This document shows, piece after piece, positions 54,291 through 63,286 of a stretch of DNA of 64,000 nucleotides. Made by a program: the position numbers and the translations under genes. The notes below the pieces were generated by a model that was given only the letters and a program-made list of their open reading frames with translations, made no database searches and had not been told where the DNA came from. This DNA is from Inquilinus limosus DSM 16000. Its GTDB lineage: Bacteria; Pseudomonadota; Alphaproteobacteria; DSM-16000; Inquilinaceae. Where the stretch lies: contig NZ_AUHM01000001.1 of assembly GCF_000423185.1 (NCBI RefSeq), forward strand, positions 248,001 through 312,000, in the 5' to 3' direction. The stretch's first letter is position 1. Each line of letters opens with the position of its first letter.

Positions 54291-55445
54291 TCATGCGACC
54301 CTTTCGCCCTCGCGCCAGACGGCCCGGATCACCGGCACGCCGTCGACCAGCCGGACGCGCAGCAGGTCGGCGCGCAGCCCGGGCGCGATCCGGCCGCGGT
54401 CCTCGAGGCCGGCGGCGCGGGCCGGGTTGACCGTCACCGTCGCCAGCGCCTGCGGCAGGCCGATGCCCTGCTCGCCCTCGGCCAGGGTGAAGGCGCCGTG
54501 CAGCAGGCTGACCGGGACGTAGTCGGAGGACAGGATGTCGACCAGCCCCTCGCGCGCCAGCTCACCGGCCGAGACGTTGCCGGAATGCGAGCCGCCGCGG
54601 ACCAGGTTCGGCGCGCCCATCAGGATCCGCAGCCCGTGCTCGCGCGCGGCGCGGGCGGCGGCCAGGGTGGTCGGGAATTCCGACACCACCATGCCCAGCG
54701 CCGCCGCCTCCTCGACATGGGCCGGGGTCTCGTCGTCATGGCTCGCGATCGGCAGGCCGCGCCCACGGCCGATCGCGGCCAGCCTCTCGCGATTGGCGAC
54801 GCCGTGGGTGCGCGAGGCGGCGATCCGCTCCGCCATCTGGGCGTCGATCTGCTCGTCGGTCAGGCCCAGCATGCCCTTGTAGATCTCGCGGTATTTGGCG
54901 AGGTCCGAAAACTGGCGATGGCCGGGCGCGTGGTCCATCACCGACATGAACTGCACCAGCGGGTCGTCCTGGAACGGCTCGAACAGGTCGAGCACATGCG
55001 CCTCGGTGACCTCGCAGCGCAGATGCAGGAAGTGCTCGGCCCGCAGCATGCCGCCGGCCTGGGCCTGGCGGATACCGTCGACCATCGGCCGCAGCGTCTC
55101 AAGCCGGTCCTCGCCGCTGCGGCCGCCGACCAGGGCCAGCGCGTCGAACACGGTGGTGATGCCGGCCGCCGCCACCTGGGCGTCATGCGCCATCACCGCC
55201 GTCACCGCCGGCCAGCGCACGCCGGGCCGCGGCGTGTAGTGCCGCTCGAGATGGTCGGTGTGCAGCTCGACCAGTCCCGGCAGCAGATAGTCGCCTTCGA
55301 AATCGACGGCGCCGGGCGGGCAGGCCGCGCCGGTGTCCAGATCGGTGATCCGCCCCTCCGCGACGGCGAGGCTGCCGGTCACGACGGCCTCCTCGGTCAC
55401 GATCCGCGCATGGGCGACGATCAGATCCCTAGCCGGGCTCAGCAT
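54291..55445 (-). CDS. phnM: Alpha-D-ribose 1-methylphosphonate 5-triphosphate diphosphatase
   Basis: 384 residues, amidohydrolase superfamily. Metal-binding ELHTDHLERH, VMDHAPGHRQFSDLAKYREIYKG, IASHDDETPAHVEEAAALG, and MGAPNLVRGGSHSGNVSA are all characteristic of PhnM, which releases pyrophosphate in the C-P lyase pathway for phosphonates. No other phn genes lie within the window, so it is either an isolated copy or serves another substrate. Upstream is the YcaQ-like gene on the same strand. Confidence 0.92.
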   Translation of the reverse strand: MLSPARDLIVAHARIVTEEAVVTGSLAVAEGRITDLDTGAACPPGAVDFEGDYLLPGLVELHTDHLERHYTPRPGVRWPAVTAVMAHDAQVAAAGITTVFDALALVGGRSGEDRLETLRPMVDGIRQAQAGGMLRAEHFLHLRCEVTEAHVLDLFEPFQDDPLVQFMSVMDHAPGHRQFSDLAKYREIYKGMLGLTDEQIDAQMAERIAASRTHGVANRERLAAIGRGRGLPIASHDDETPAHVEEAAALGMVVSEFPTTLAAARAAREHGLRILMGAPNLVRGGSHSGNVSAGELAREGLVDILSSDYVPVSLLHGAFTLAEGEQGIGLPQALATVTVNPARAAGLEDRGRIAPGLRADLLRVRLVDGVPVIRAVWREGERVA

Positions 55446-55554
55446 ACCCAGTCCTTCTCTCCGCTTCCGCTACGATGGGTCCGGCGGGCGCGCCCGCGCG
55501 GCCTTGATATGGGCAGCCGCGCCGGTGGCGCAAAGCCGGGCCCCGCCGGGCCTC

Positions 55555-56817
55555 TTATGCCTCCATCTTTGCGACGAATTGATGACCCTCGGCATTCCGC
55601 GGCGATTTGACCCCGGCCGGGTCCGACCAGGTCACGCGCTCGACGCCGGCGAAGCGGCGGATGCGGTCGAGCTGCTTCTCCAGCCGGCGCAGCCGCGCCT
55701 TGCTGGTCCGGACCTTCGGCTCCCACCACAGCGCGGCGACGGCCAGGTCGCCGCTGTCGCGCCGGGCGCGCATGTCGATCCGGCCGACGAAGCGGTCGCC
55801 CTCGAGGAGCGGGAAGACGTAATAGCCCCAGCGGCGCTTCGCCTCCGGCACGAAGGCCTCGAAGCGGTAGTCGAAGCCGAACAGCCGCTCCAGCCGCTGG
55901 CGGTTGCGGATCACCGGATCGAAGGGGGACAGCACCCGCAGCACGTCCGGCGCGGAGGCCGCGGCGGCCAGCCGGTCCTCGATGTCGGCGAAGGCGAAGG
56001 CCGCGGTGGTCTTGCCGTCCGCGCCCTGGACATGGACCACGCGCAGATCGCCGCTGCGGGTCAGCCGGTCGCACCACTGCTCCGCCTCGCGGATGGTGAT
56101 CAGGTCCCAGAAGCCGGCGATCTCGCCGGGCCGGGCGGCACCCAGCCGTTCCAGCGCCGAGCGGCAGGCCCAGTCGACCACCTCTTCCGGGTCGGGCGCC
56201 GGCCCGCGATATTGCTCCGGGATCACCCGCTCGGTCAGGTCGTAGACCTTCTGGAATCCCTCGCGCCGCGCCACCGCCAGCTCGCCGGTGCGCCACAGGA
56301 ACTCCAGCGCCAGCTTCGACGGCGTCCAGTCCCACCAGCCGCCGGAGGGGCGCTGCCGCTCCTCCTCGAAGTGCCGGGTCAAAAGCGGGCCTTCCGCCGC
56401 GACGCGCGCCCGCACCTGCTCCAGCAGCTTCGGGAAGTCGGGGCCGGCCTGGGTCCACCAGCGGCTGGTGGCGGCACGCTGGCGCACATCGGCGAATCGC
56501 CGCGACCAGTAGGGGAAGAATCGGGTCGGGATCAGCGAGGCGTCGTGGGTCCAGCCCTCGAACAGCCCGCGCGTCTTCTCCACCAGCCGCGCAAGCTGGG
56601 TCTGGGCGTAGCCGTGGCGGCGGGCGAACAGGATCATGTGATGCGCCCGTTCGACCGTGTTGATGCTGTCGACCTGGACGAAGCCGATGCGGTCCACCAC
56701 CGCCTGGCAGCCCTCGACCGTCAGCCGGCCGAGCGGCGGATCGGACAGGGCGTGGAGGTGGAGGAACAGCCGCCGGGCGTCGGCGTTGGCGATGGTGAGG
56801 GGAGCGGAGTCGGGCAT
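55555..56817 (-). CDS. YcaQ-like winged-helix DNA glycosylase
   Basis: 420 residues, HTH_42 family. The catalytic QxD-like segment FVQVDSINTVERAHHMILFARR, RFFPYWSRRF, the FEGWTHDASLIP segment and the late region VLSPFDPVIRNRQRLERLFGFDYRFEAFVPEAKRRWGYYVFPLLEGDRFVGRIDMRA match YcaQ/AlkX, which unhooks interstrand crosslinks and removes bulky alkyl lesions. The Gln and Asp of QVD are present. ATG 56817 was chosen over a TTG two codons upstream. Confidence 0.9.
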   Translation of the reverse strand: MPDSAPLTIANADARRLFLHLHALSDPPLGRLTVEGCQAVVDRIGFVQVDSINTVERAHHMILFARRHGYAQTQLARLVEKTRGLFEGWTHDASLIPTRFFPYWSRRFADVRQRAATSRWWTQAGPDFPKLLEQVRARVAAEGPLLTRHFEEERQRPSGGWWDWTPSKLALEFLWRTGELAVARREGFQKVYDLTERVIPEQYRGPAPDPEEVVDWACRSALERLGAARPGEIAGFWDLITIREAEQWCDRLTRSGDLRVVHVQGADGKTTAAFAFADIEDRLAAAASAPDVLRVLSPFDPVIRNRQRLERLFGFDYRFEAFVPEAKRRWGYYVFPLLEGDRFVGRIDMRARRDSGDLAVAALWWEPKVRTSKARLRRLEKQLDRIRRFAGVERVTWSDPAGVKSPRNAEGHQFVAKMEA

Positions 56818-56921
56818 GAACAATACAAGAACACAGCCACCGCGGGCCGGGCAAGAGGAAAGCCCTTCGCGCGCCGCCCGGCCCGGCTATAGTCGGGAGC
56901 GAAACGACCGAGGTTTCCATC

Positions 56922-57383
56922 GTGACCGCCACCATCATCGCCCCGGAGCCGCCGCGCCAGGACGCGGTGCTCGACCTGATCCGCCAGTCGGACGCCCTGA
57001 TGGCGAGCCTGTATCCGGCCGAGAGCAACCATATGCTCGACATCGGGTCGCTGGAGCGGCCGGAGGTGCGCTTCTTCGTGGCCCGGCGGGAGGGCCGGGT
57101 GGTCGGTTGCGGCGCCATGGTGGTCGGGGCCGACGGGCAGGCCGAGCTGAAGCGGATGTTCGTCGATCCCGCCGCCCGGGGCTTGAAGGTGGGCCGCGAC
57201 CTGCTGACCCGGATCGAGGACGAGGCCCGCGCCCTCGGCGTCCGGCTGATCCAGCTCGAGACCGGCATCCACCAGCCCGAGGCGATCGGGCTCTACCGCC
57301 GCTTCGGCTACCGGGACCGGGGGCCGTTCGGCGGCTACGGCCCCGACCCGCTCAGCCTGTTCATGGAAAAGGAACTGGGCTGA
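56922..57383 (+). CDS. GNAT family N-acetyltransferase
   Basis: 153 residues with a start at GTG 56922. GNAT features: VVGCGAMVVGADGQAELKRMFVDPAARGLKVGRDLLTRIEDEA (acetyl-CoA binding loop) and the terminal QPEAIGLYRRFGYRDRGPFGGYGPDPLSLFMEKEL. PAT-like proteins with the phrase ELKRMFV and GPFGGY-type ends are common in proteobacteria; the substrate is unknown. Divergent from the YcaQ-like gene, about 100 bp between them. Confidence 0.87.
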   Translation: MTATIIAPEPPRQDAVLDLIRQSDALMASLYPAESNHMLDIGSLERPEVRFFVARREGRVVGCGAMVVGADGQAELKRMFVDPAARGLKVGRDLLTRIEDEARALGVRLIQLETGIHQPEAIGLYRRFGYRDRGPFGGYGPDPLSLFMEKELG

Positions 57384-57425
57384 CGCCCCGGCGGTCGGCC
57401 GCCGGGACGTCAGTCCAGCTTGGGT

Positions 57426-58151
57426 TCACTCCGCCGGGGCGCCCGGGGGCGTCGAGGCCGCGGTCGCCGAAGCTTCCGGCTCGGTCACGAAACGGCCGAT
57501 CAGGCCGCCGATGACGCCGCCGATCACCGGCGCGACGATGAACAGCCAGAGCTGCCCCAGCGCCCAGCCGCCGACGAACACCGCCGGGCCCAGGCTGCGG
57601 GCCGGGTTGACCGAGGTGTTGGTGACCGGGATCGAGATCAGGTGGATCAGGGTCAGCGCCAGGCCGATCGCCAGCGGCGCGAACGGCGCCGTCGCCGGGC
57701 TGCCGGTGACGCCGACGATCACCACCAGGAACAGCGCGGTCAGCACCACCTCGGTGATCAGCCCGGCGGTCAGGCCGTAGCCGCCGGGCGAATGCTCGGC
57801 ATAGCCGTTGGCGGCGAGCCCCTTGGCAAGGTCGTAGCCGCCGGACACATCGGACGCGATGAGATAGACGACGCCCGAGGCGATGATGGCGCCGACGGCC
57901 TGGGCGATGATGTAGGGCACGAGATCGGACACCGGCGTGCGGCCGGCGGCGACCAACCCGACCGTGACCGCCGGATTGAAGTGACCACCCGAAACGCGGC
58001 CGAGGGCATAGGCCCCGGTCACGACCGTCAGGCCGAAGGCCAGGGCGACGCCGTGAAAGCCGACATGCTGGCCGGCCAGGACCGCCGTGCCCGTACCGCC
58101 GAGAACGAGCCAGAACGTCCCCAGCGCCTCGGCAAGGACTCGTTTGAACAT
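57426..58151 (-). CDS. aqpZ: Aquaporin Z
   Basis: 241 residues with six membrane helices and both NPA boxes: HFNPAVTVG (N59-A61) and SVNPARSLG (N182-A184, selectivity Arg185). His170 in TLIHLISIP and Phe in the first half fit the narrow water-selective filter of AqpZ rather than a glyceroporin. The C-terminal tail is Thr/Pro/Ala-rich. ATG 58151 has GAGGGAA upstream; longer frames run into the lower-GC gap. Confidence 0.95.
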   Translation of the reverse strand: MFKRVLAEALGTFWLVLGGTGTAVLAGQHVGFHGVALAFGLTVVTGAYALGRVSGGHFNPAVTVGLVAAGRTPVSDLVPYIIAQAVGAIIASGVVYLIASDVSGGYDLAKGLAANGYAEHSPGGYGLTAGLITEVVLTALFLVVIVGVTGSPATAPFAPLAIGLALTLIHLISIPVTNTSVNPARSLGPAVFVGGWALGQLWLFIVAPVIGGVIGGLIGRFVTEPEASATAASTPPGAPAE

Positions 58152-58779
58152 GGGTTCCCTCCATTCGACCTCCACTGCCGCTGGTGGCAAGGAGGATCGA
58201 AGAACCAACATATAGTATTGTGTAATTGCATGCAATAAAATGACTTTTAGGCAATGTCGAGCTTTCGTCTCAAAATCGGTTGCAATTGTCGGCAAGACGG
58301 ATCACTGCCCGCCGCCGCGGCGAATATCCGCACAAGAATGCTGAGCCGACGGTCATCGGCACAGATCGAATTTTCGCTATTTGACCGACAAGTCGAATGG
58401 GCCGGACCGACGAGACGTCCAGGCCATGCAAGGCTGCCCACATTCTTCCAGGAATTGAACAATGCCAAATCAATGCCCGGATCACGCCGGCGCTTCAAGC
58501 CATTCCGGCGAGAAGGCTGCCCTTATCACTTCGGATGAGGCCAATCACAACGGCCGATCCCAGCCTCATTTGTAGGACAAAGACTTCCATCCTGATTGCA
58601 ATCCGATGACATAAACGTTACGGAACAATTGCACTCTTGCGGGGTTGGTGCGGGGATCGGGGGAGAATCCGGAATTCAGTCCCAGCTTGGGCCGGAACAC
58701 TCGCGTGCGGCCTGTCGGTCGGTGCCCGACGGTGCCGGAGCCTGCGCATGGCGGCGCCATAATTCTTTTGGAGGTGTCG
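58152..58779. other. 628-bp lower-GC intergenic region
   Basis: This is the longest gap in the window. It holds no convincing gene: the short frames in it lack ribosome-binding sites and codon bias. From about 58200 to 58640 the base composition falls to near 50% GC, well below the surroundings, with patches such as AATTGCATGCAATAAAATGAC and GCACAGATCGAATTTTCGC. It contains the aqpZ promoter region and, at the far end, the leader of the gene at 58780. It may be decayed foreign DNA or a long regulatory region. Confidence 0.5.
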
Positions 58780-59559
58780 ATGTCGCTCACGGTCACCTAC
58801 AAGGACAACAAGCTTTCGCTGGTGGGGAAGGACGGACGGACCCACGAGGTGTCCGCGGCCCAGCAGCAGCAATGGATGCAGACGCTGAACGGCCTGGCCC
58901 AGCGGCACGGCCTCAAGGACGCGCAGGAGCTGCTCAGCGAAGGCACCGTCCAGGTGCCGGAGCTCGGCGATTCGCAATGGCGCATGGGCACGGAAGCCGG
59001 CATCGCGCCCAAGGACATCAACGCGGGCGTCGTCGCGCTGAACGACCACATCGGCAATCCGGACCTGATTCAGGCCTACCACCAGGGTGACCTGACCCCC
59101 GACTTCATCATGCTTCCGGTCCCGCCGGAAGCCGGGCCGGGCCCGGAGACGCCGGCCGGCCCCAAGCCCGACACCTCGTCGCCCGAGAACTTCGCGGCCA
59201 GCCTCAAGAACGCGCCGAATCCCGAGACGCGCAACCAATGGATCAACGACTACGTCAACGGCGCCAAAGATCCGCTCGATGCCGTGACGAAGCTTCTGCC
59301 GCAGACCTTCGACGATAAGGACAACGGCCCCTGCCGGCAGCAGATCATCCACGCCTATGTCAACAGGGTCGCAGGGGACAACAAGGAACAGCAGAAGAAC
59401 GTCCTCAAGACACTGGCCGAGAAGAACTGGACGGTCGGCGACAAGAACATCGACGTGGATATCGACTACGACATCTGGGCAGTGGGGAAGAAACTCGGCA
59501 TCCCGCGCGATCAGCTTCCGATCAACGAGAAGGTCCCGATGGATGTCCGGGTTTATTGA
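58780..59559 (+). CDS. Hypothetical protein, no family recognised
   Basis: 259 residues, soluble, with no signal peptide or membrane segment. Residues 1-110 are mixed: a beta start (LTVTYKDNKLSLVGKDGRTHEV), a Gln-rich helix (AAQQQQWMQTLNGLAQRHGLKDAQELL) and YHQGDLTPDF. A Pro-rich linker follows (about 115-140, PPEAGPGPETPAG). The C-terminal part is acidic/helical (ENFAASLKNAPNPETRNQWINDYVNGAKDPLDAVTKLL) and ends VDIDYDIWAVGKKLGI...VRVY. GGAGG lies 5 nt before ATG 58780, so it is very likely translated. It follows a lower-GC gap. Two-domain, possibly secreted without a Sec signal; function unknown. Confidence 0.7.
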   Translation: MSLTVTYKDNKLSLVGKDGRTHEVSAAQQQQWMQTLNGLAQRHGLKDAQELLSEGTVQVPELGDSQWRMGTEAGIAPKDINAGVVALNDHIGNPDLIQAYHQGDLTPDFIMLPVPPEAGPGPETPAGPKPDTSSPENFAASLKNAPNPETRNQWINDYVNGAKDPLDAVTKLLPQTFDDKDNGPCRQQIIHAYVNRVAGDNKEQQKNVLKTLAEKNWTVGDKNIDVDIDYDIWAVGKKLGIPRDQLPINEKVPMDVRVY

Positions 59560-59650
59560 GGCTCGGGGGACAGGCTCGGGGTTGATGGAAGGGCCGACCC
59601 ATGCCCGAGGACGGCCGCCCCATCGGCGAGCGGCCTGAGCGGCCGCCATG

Positions 59651-59685
59651 AAAAAACGGCCCGGCCGAGGGGTTTGGCCGGGCCG
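59651..59685 (-). terminator. Intrinsic terminator of the aceA-DUF4170 operon
   Basis: On the minus strand CGGCCCGGCC and GGCCGGGCCG (10-bp perfect stem, 9-nt loop) are followed by TTTTTT. It lies about 84 bp beyond the stop of the DUF4170 gene. Confidence 0.9.
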
Positions 59686-59768
59686 GAGTGGGGTCTGCAG
59701 GATCGGTCTGCGGAAAGGGGCCGGACGGTGCGCCCGCGCCGCCCGGCCCGGCCGCGCATCAGGGAGCG

Positions 59769-59966
59769 TTAACGGGCGCCCTCATGCGCGATGGTGTAGC
59801 GCTGATGCGCATTGCTGGTGGTCGCCGAGGCCAGCTGCCGCCAGGCGTGCAGAGCCTCGTCGTAGCTGTCGAAAGGCCCCTGCAGGCTCTCGGTGCCGCC
59901 GATCAGCCGGTCGAAGCGGGTGTCGGCATATTCGCCGCCGATGATCCAGAAGCGGTTCGTGGTCAT
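59769..59966 (-). CDS. DUF4170 domain-containing small protein
   Basis: 65 residues: MTTNRFWIIGGEYADTRFDRLIGG...GPFDSYDEALHAWRQLASATTSNAHQRYTIAHEG. This matches DUF4170, a small alphaproteobacterial family with a conserved F-W-V/I-x-G-G-E-Y start and an A-x-x-W-R centre; the function is not known. It follows aceA by 29 bp and shares its terminator, so it belongs to the glyoxylate-shunt transcript. Confidence 0.85.
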   Translation of the reverse strand: MTTNRFWIIGGEYADTRFDRLIGGTESLQGPFDSYDEALHAWRQLASATTSNAHQRYTIAHEGAR

Positions 59967-59995
59967 GGTTCTGTCCTCCGTTCGGGCGCAGATGG

Positions 59996-61273
59996 TCAGT
60001 GGAACTGGGCGGCTTCGGTCGACTCGCCGAGCGCGGTGGTCGAGGCCTTGCCGCCGGAGATGGCGAGGCTGACGGCGTCGAAATAGCCGGTGCCGACCTC
60101 GCGCTGGTGCTTGGTCGCGGTGTAGCCCTGGGCCTCGGCCGCGAACTCCGCCTGCTGCAGCTCGGAATAGGCGGCCATCTGCCGCTCCTTGTAGCCGCGC
60201 GCCAGCTCGAAGGTGGCGTAGTTCAGGCTGTGGAAGCCGGCCAGGGTGATGAACTGGAACTTGTAGCCCATCGCCCCCAGCTCGCGCTGGAACTTGGCGA
60301 TGGTGGCGTCGTCGAGATTGGCCTTCCAGTTGAAGCTGGGCGAGCAGTTGTAGGCCAGGCGCTTGCCCGGGAACTGCTTGTGGATGCCCTCGGCGAAGCG
60401 CTTGGCCTGGCCGAGATCCGGCTTCGACGTCTCCATCCACAACAGGTCGGCATAGGGCGCGAAGGCCAGGCCGCGGGCGATGCAGTACTCCATCCGGTTC
60501 TCCGGCTTGATCGGATGGAAGCCCTCCTCGGTGCGCTGGCTGCGGTCGATGAAGGGATGGTCGCGCTCGTCGATGTCGCTGGTGATCAGCTTGGCGCTCT
60601 CGGCGTCGGTGCGGGCGACCAGCACGGTCGGCACGTCCATCACGTCGGCGGCGAGGCGCGCGGCGTTAAGGGTGCGGATGAAGCTGCGGATCGGCACCAG
60701 CACCTTGCCGCCGAGATGGCCGCACTTCTTCTCCGACGCCAGCTGGTCCTCGAAATGCACACCGGCGGCGCCGGCCTCGATCATCGCCTTCATCAGCTCG
60801 AAGGCGTTGAGCGGCCCGCCGAAGCCGGCCTCGGCATCGGCCACGATCGGCGCGAACCAGTGCCGCTTGGCGCCGCCCTCGGCATGCTCGATCTGGTCGG
60901 CGCGCTGCAGCGTGCGATTGATCCGGCGCACCGCCTCGGGCACCGAATCGGCGGGATAGAGGCTCTGGTCCGGATACATCTGGCCGGCGGTGTTGGCGTC
61001 GGCCGCCACCTGCCAGCCGGAGAGGTAGATCGCCTCCAGCCCAGCGCGCACCTGCTGCATCGCCTGGGTGCCGTTGGTGGCGCCGAGCGCGTTGACGAAG
61101 TCGCGCTTGTCCATCAGCTCCCACAGCCGCTCGGCGCCCAGCCGGGCCAGCGTGTGCTCGATCCGGACCGATCCGCGCAGCCGCTCGACATCGGCCGGGG
61201 CATAGTCCCGGACGATGCCGTCGAACCGGCCGGCAGCGCTTCGGGTCGGGGTCGGGGAGTCGAGGGGTGCCAT
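59996..61273 (-). CDS. aceA: Isocitrate lyase
   Basis: 425 residues. The catalytic signature KKCGH is at 182-186 ([13 protein letters not shown]), and the family segments [42 protein letters not shown] and [13 protein letters not shown] are all intact. It splits isocitrate to glyoxylate and succinate in the glyoxylate shunt, needed on acetate or fatty acids. ATG 61273 is preceded by AAAAGGA with 8-nt spacing; a TTG at 61300 is nine codons upstream. Divergent from scfR, which probably controls it. Malate synthase is not in the window. Confidence 0.97.
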   Translation of the reverse strand: MAPLDSPTPTRSAAGRFDGIVRDYAPADVERLRGSVRIEHTLARLGAERLWELMDKRDFVNALGATNGTQAMQQVRAGLEAIYLSGWQVAADANTAGQMYPDQSLYPADSVPEAVRRINRTLQRADQIEHAEGGAKRHWFAPIVADAEAGFGGPLNAFELMKAMIEAGAAGVHFEDQLASEKKCGHLGGKVLVPIRSFIRTLNAARLAADVMDVPTVLVARTDAESAKLITSDIDERDHPFIDRSQRTEEGFHPIKPENRMEYCIARGLAFAPYADLLWMETSKPDLGQAKRFAEGIHKQFPGKRLAYNCSPSFNWKANLDDATIAKFQRELGAMGYKFQFITLAGFHSLNYATFELARGYKERQMAAYSELQQAEFAAEAQGYTATKHQREVGTGYFDAVSLAISGGKASTTALGESTEAAQFH

Positions 61274-61310
61274 CCTGTAAATCCTTTTCAAGTCCGACAA
61301 AGCGGCGCGT

Positions 61311-61423
61311 CATGTTGCGCTGCGAAGATGAAAAGGATGTTGGGTTGCGCTCCGCCCAGCGTCAACGCGGCATTGAGCGTGAAAGGGAAAGTTTGTAAAG
61401 TCCGTTGATGTGATTTTTGTAAA
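61311..61423. promoter_or_regulatory. aceA-scfR intergenic control region
   Basis: The 163-bp gap between the divergent aceA and scfR genes holds two exact TTTGTAAA sequences, at 61392-61399 and 61416-61423, with starts 24 bp apart, close to the scfR start. They resemble the TTTGCAAA core bound by RamB, the related regulator in corynebacteria. On the aceA side, CATGTTGCGCTGC (61311-61323) is the exact complement of GCAGCGCAACATG upstream of the phasin gene (8708-8720). Binding roles are inferred. Confidence 0.55.
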
Positions 61424-61436
61424 TCGGAGAAGACCG

Positions 61437-62879
61437 ATGGCCGTTCGCAAGGCGATGCTGGGGCACAAGATCCGGCGGCTGCGGCGCGACCGCGAGGTCA
61501 CCCAGGCGCAGCTGGCGGAGCGGCTGGGCATCTCCGCCTCCTATCTCAACCTGATCGAGAGCAACCAGCGGCCGGTGACGGTCGAGATCCTGCTGAAGCT
61601 GGGCCAGATCTTCGACCTCGACCTCGCCAGCTTCGCCGAGGACGAGGGCGAGCGGCTGGTCGGCGGCCTCTCCGAGGTGTTCGGCGACCCGCTTTTCGCC
61701 ACGCCGCGGCCGGGCACGGCCGGGCTGAAGCGGCAGGACATCATCGACTTGGCGGCCCAGGCCCCGGCGGCGGCCGAGGCGGTGCTGGCCCTCTACCAGG
61801 CCTATCGCGAGGGGCGGGAGACGCTGCGCCTGCTGGCCGAGCAGCAATCGGCGCCGGACATCGCCGAGGGCGCCTCGCCGCTGGACGAGGTGCGCGACTG
61901 GGTGCAGGCGCACGGCCATCATTTCCCGGAGCTGGAGACGGCGGCGGAGGAGATCTGGCAGGCCGGGGCGATCGAGCCCGGCGCCCTGTTCCCGGGGCTG
62001 ATCCGTTATCTGGACGAGGAGCTGACGCTGCGGGTCAAGGTGATGCCGGTCGAGGTGATGGGGCCGGTGCGTCGCCGCTACGACCGGCACGGCCGCCGCA
62101 TCCTGCTGTCCGAGATGCTGCCCCTGCCCAGCCGCAGCTTCCACCTGGCCGTGCAGATCGCGCTGATCAAGTACCGGGCGCTCCTGGACGAGATGGTGGC
62201 GCCGGTCGGCTTCTCCGGCCCCGAGGCGTCGCGGCTCGGCCGCATCGTGCTGGCCAACTATCTGGCCGGGGCGGTGATGATGCCCTATGACCGGTTCTGG
62301 CGGGCGGCGACGGCGCTGCGCTACGACATCGAGGTGCTGCAGAGCCGCTTCGAGGCCTCGTTCGAGCAGGTCTGCGTCCGCCTGACCACGCTGCAGCGCC
62401 AGGGCGCCAAGGGCGTGCCCTTCTTCCTGATCCGCAGCGACAAGGCGGGCAATGTTTCCAAGCGTCTCGGCGCCACCAATTCCGCCTTCGCCCGAATGGG
62501 CGGCGCCTGCCCGTTGTGGATCCTGCCCGACGCCTTCCGCTCGCCCGGCCGGATCCAGACCCAGGTGGCGGAGCTGCCGGACGGCAGCCGCTGGTTCACC
62601 ATCGCCCGCACCGTGTCCAAGCCCGGCGCCGGCTTCCGCGCGCCGGGGCAGAGCTTCGCTTTGGCGCTGGGCTGCGAGATCGCCCATGCGGCGCAGCTGG
62701 TCTATGCCGACGGCATCGACCTCGCCGCCGACGAGGCGGCGGCACCGATCGGGCTGCATTGCCGGCTGTGCGAGCGGCCGGACTGCGACCAGCGCGCCTT
62801 CCCGCCGCTGAACCACGTGCTGTCGGTGGACGAGAATTTGCGCGGTGCCACGCCCTATCAGTTCACCCCGGCGGCCTGA
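61437..62879 (+). CDS. Short-chain fatty acyl regulator (ScfR/RamB-like), XRE family
   Basis: 480 residues. An N-terminal Cro/CI helix-turn-helix (LGHKIRRLRRDREVTQAQLAERLGISASYLNLIESNQRPV, about residues 7-62) is followed by an ImmA/IrrE-like central domain and the DUF2083 C-terminal domain ending in a cysteine cluster (GLHCRLCERPDCDQRAFPP). Proteins of this type sense acetyl- or propionyl-CoA-related signals and control isocitrate lyase, malate synthase and related genes. Its position divergent from aceA supports that. ATG 61437 (MAVRKAMLGHKIRRLR) was chosen. Confidence 0.92.
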   Translation: MAVRKAMLGHKIRRLRRDREVTQAQLAERLGISASYLNLIESNQRPVTVEILLKLGQIFDLDLASFAEDEGERLVGGLSEVFGDPLFATPRPGTAGLKRQDIIDLAAQAPAAAEAVLALYQAYREGRETLRLLAEQQSAPDIAEGASPLDEVRDWVQAHGHHFPELETAAEEIWQAGAIEPGALFPGLIRYLDEELTLRVKVMPVEVMGPVRRRYDRHGRRILLSEMLPLPSRSFHLAVQIALIKYRALLDEMVAPVGFSGPEASRLGRIVLANYLAGAVMMPYDRFWRAATALRYDIEVLQSRFEASFEQVCVRLTTLQRQGAKGVPFFLIRSDKAGNVSKRLGATNSAFARMGGACPLWILPDAFRSPGRIQTQVAELPDGSRWFTIARTVSKPGAGFRAPGQSFALALGCEIAHAAQLVYADGIDLAADEAAAPIGLHCRLCERPDCDQRAFPPLNHVLSVDENLRGATPYQFTPAA

Positions 62880-62989
62880 TCGCCCGGGCCGCGTCAGAAT
62901 TCGTCCCCGATCAACAAAGCCGCTTGCGAATACTGGGATATCGCGATCAAACTGCCATGCGAACGTCTCAATCCCGGAGGGGAAACCCC

Positions 62990-63172
62990 ATGGCGCACAA
63001 ATTTGTCATCTACAAAGACAAGGCCGGCGAGTACCGGGTGCAGTTCAAGTACAACTCCGAGGTGATCTTCTCGACCGAAGGCTATGCCAGCAAGGCCTCG
63101 GCCAAGAACGCGATCGAGTCGATCAAGAAGAACGGCCCGGAGGCCCCGACCGAGGACAACAGCGCCGCCTGA
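62990..63172 (+). CDS. YegP/UPF0339 (DUF1508) small protein
   Basis: 60 residues: KFVIYKDKAGEYRVQFKYNSEVIFSTEGYASKASAKNAIESIKKN then an acidic tail. One DUF1508 repeat (two are common in this family) with the Y-K-D, G-E-Y-R and E-G-Y-x-S-K pattern. Its role is not known. GGAGG precedes the ATG by about 9 nt. Confidence 0.92.
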   Translation: MAHKFVIYKDKAGEYRVQFKYNSEVIFSTEGYASKASAKNAIESIKKNGPEAPTEDNSAA

Positions 63173-63286
63173 CCGCGGCCGCCGGGCGGGCCGCGGCCCG
63201 CCCGGTGCTCGACCCCCACGGCGATCGACTAGGAACCGTCATCGGCTTCGCTCTAGACTGCGGCGTCCCAGCCGCAGGAGCGCCGC

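Noticed and set aside
58247-58538. Short frames of 70-94 codons in the gap between aqpZ and the gene at 58780
   Set aside because: No ribosome-binding site, codon usage unlike neighbours, no recognisable domain; frames on both strands overlap each other.
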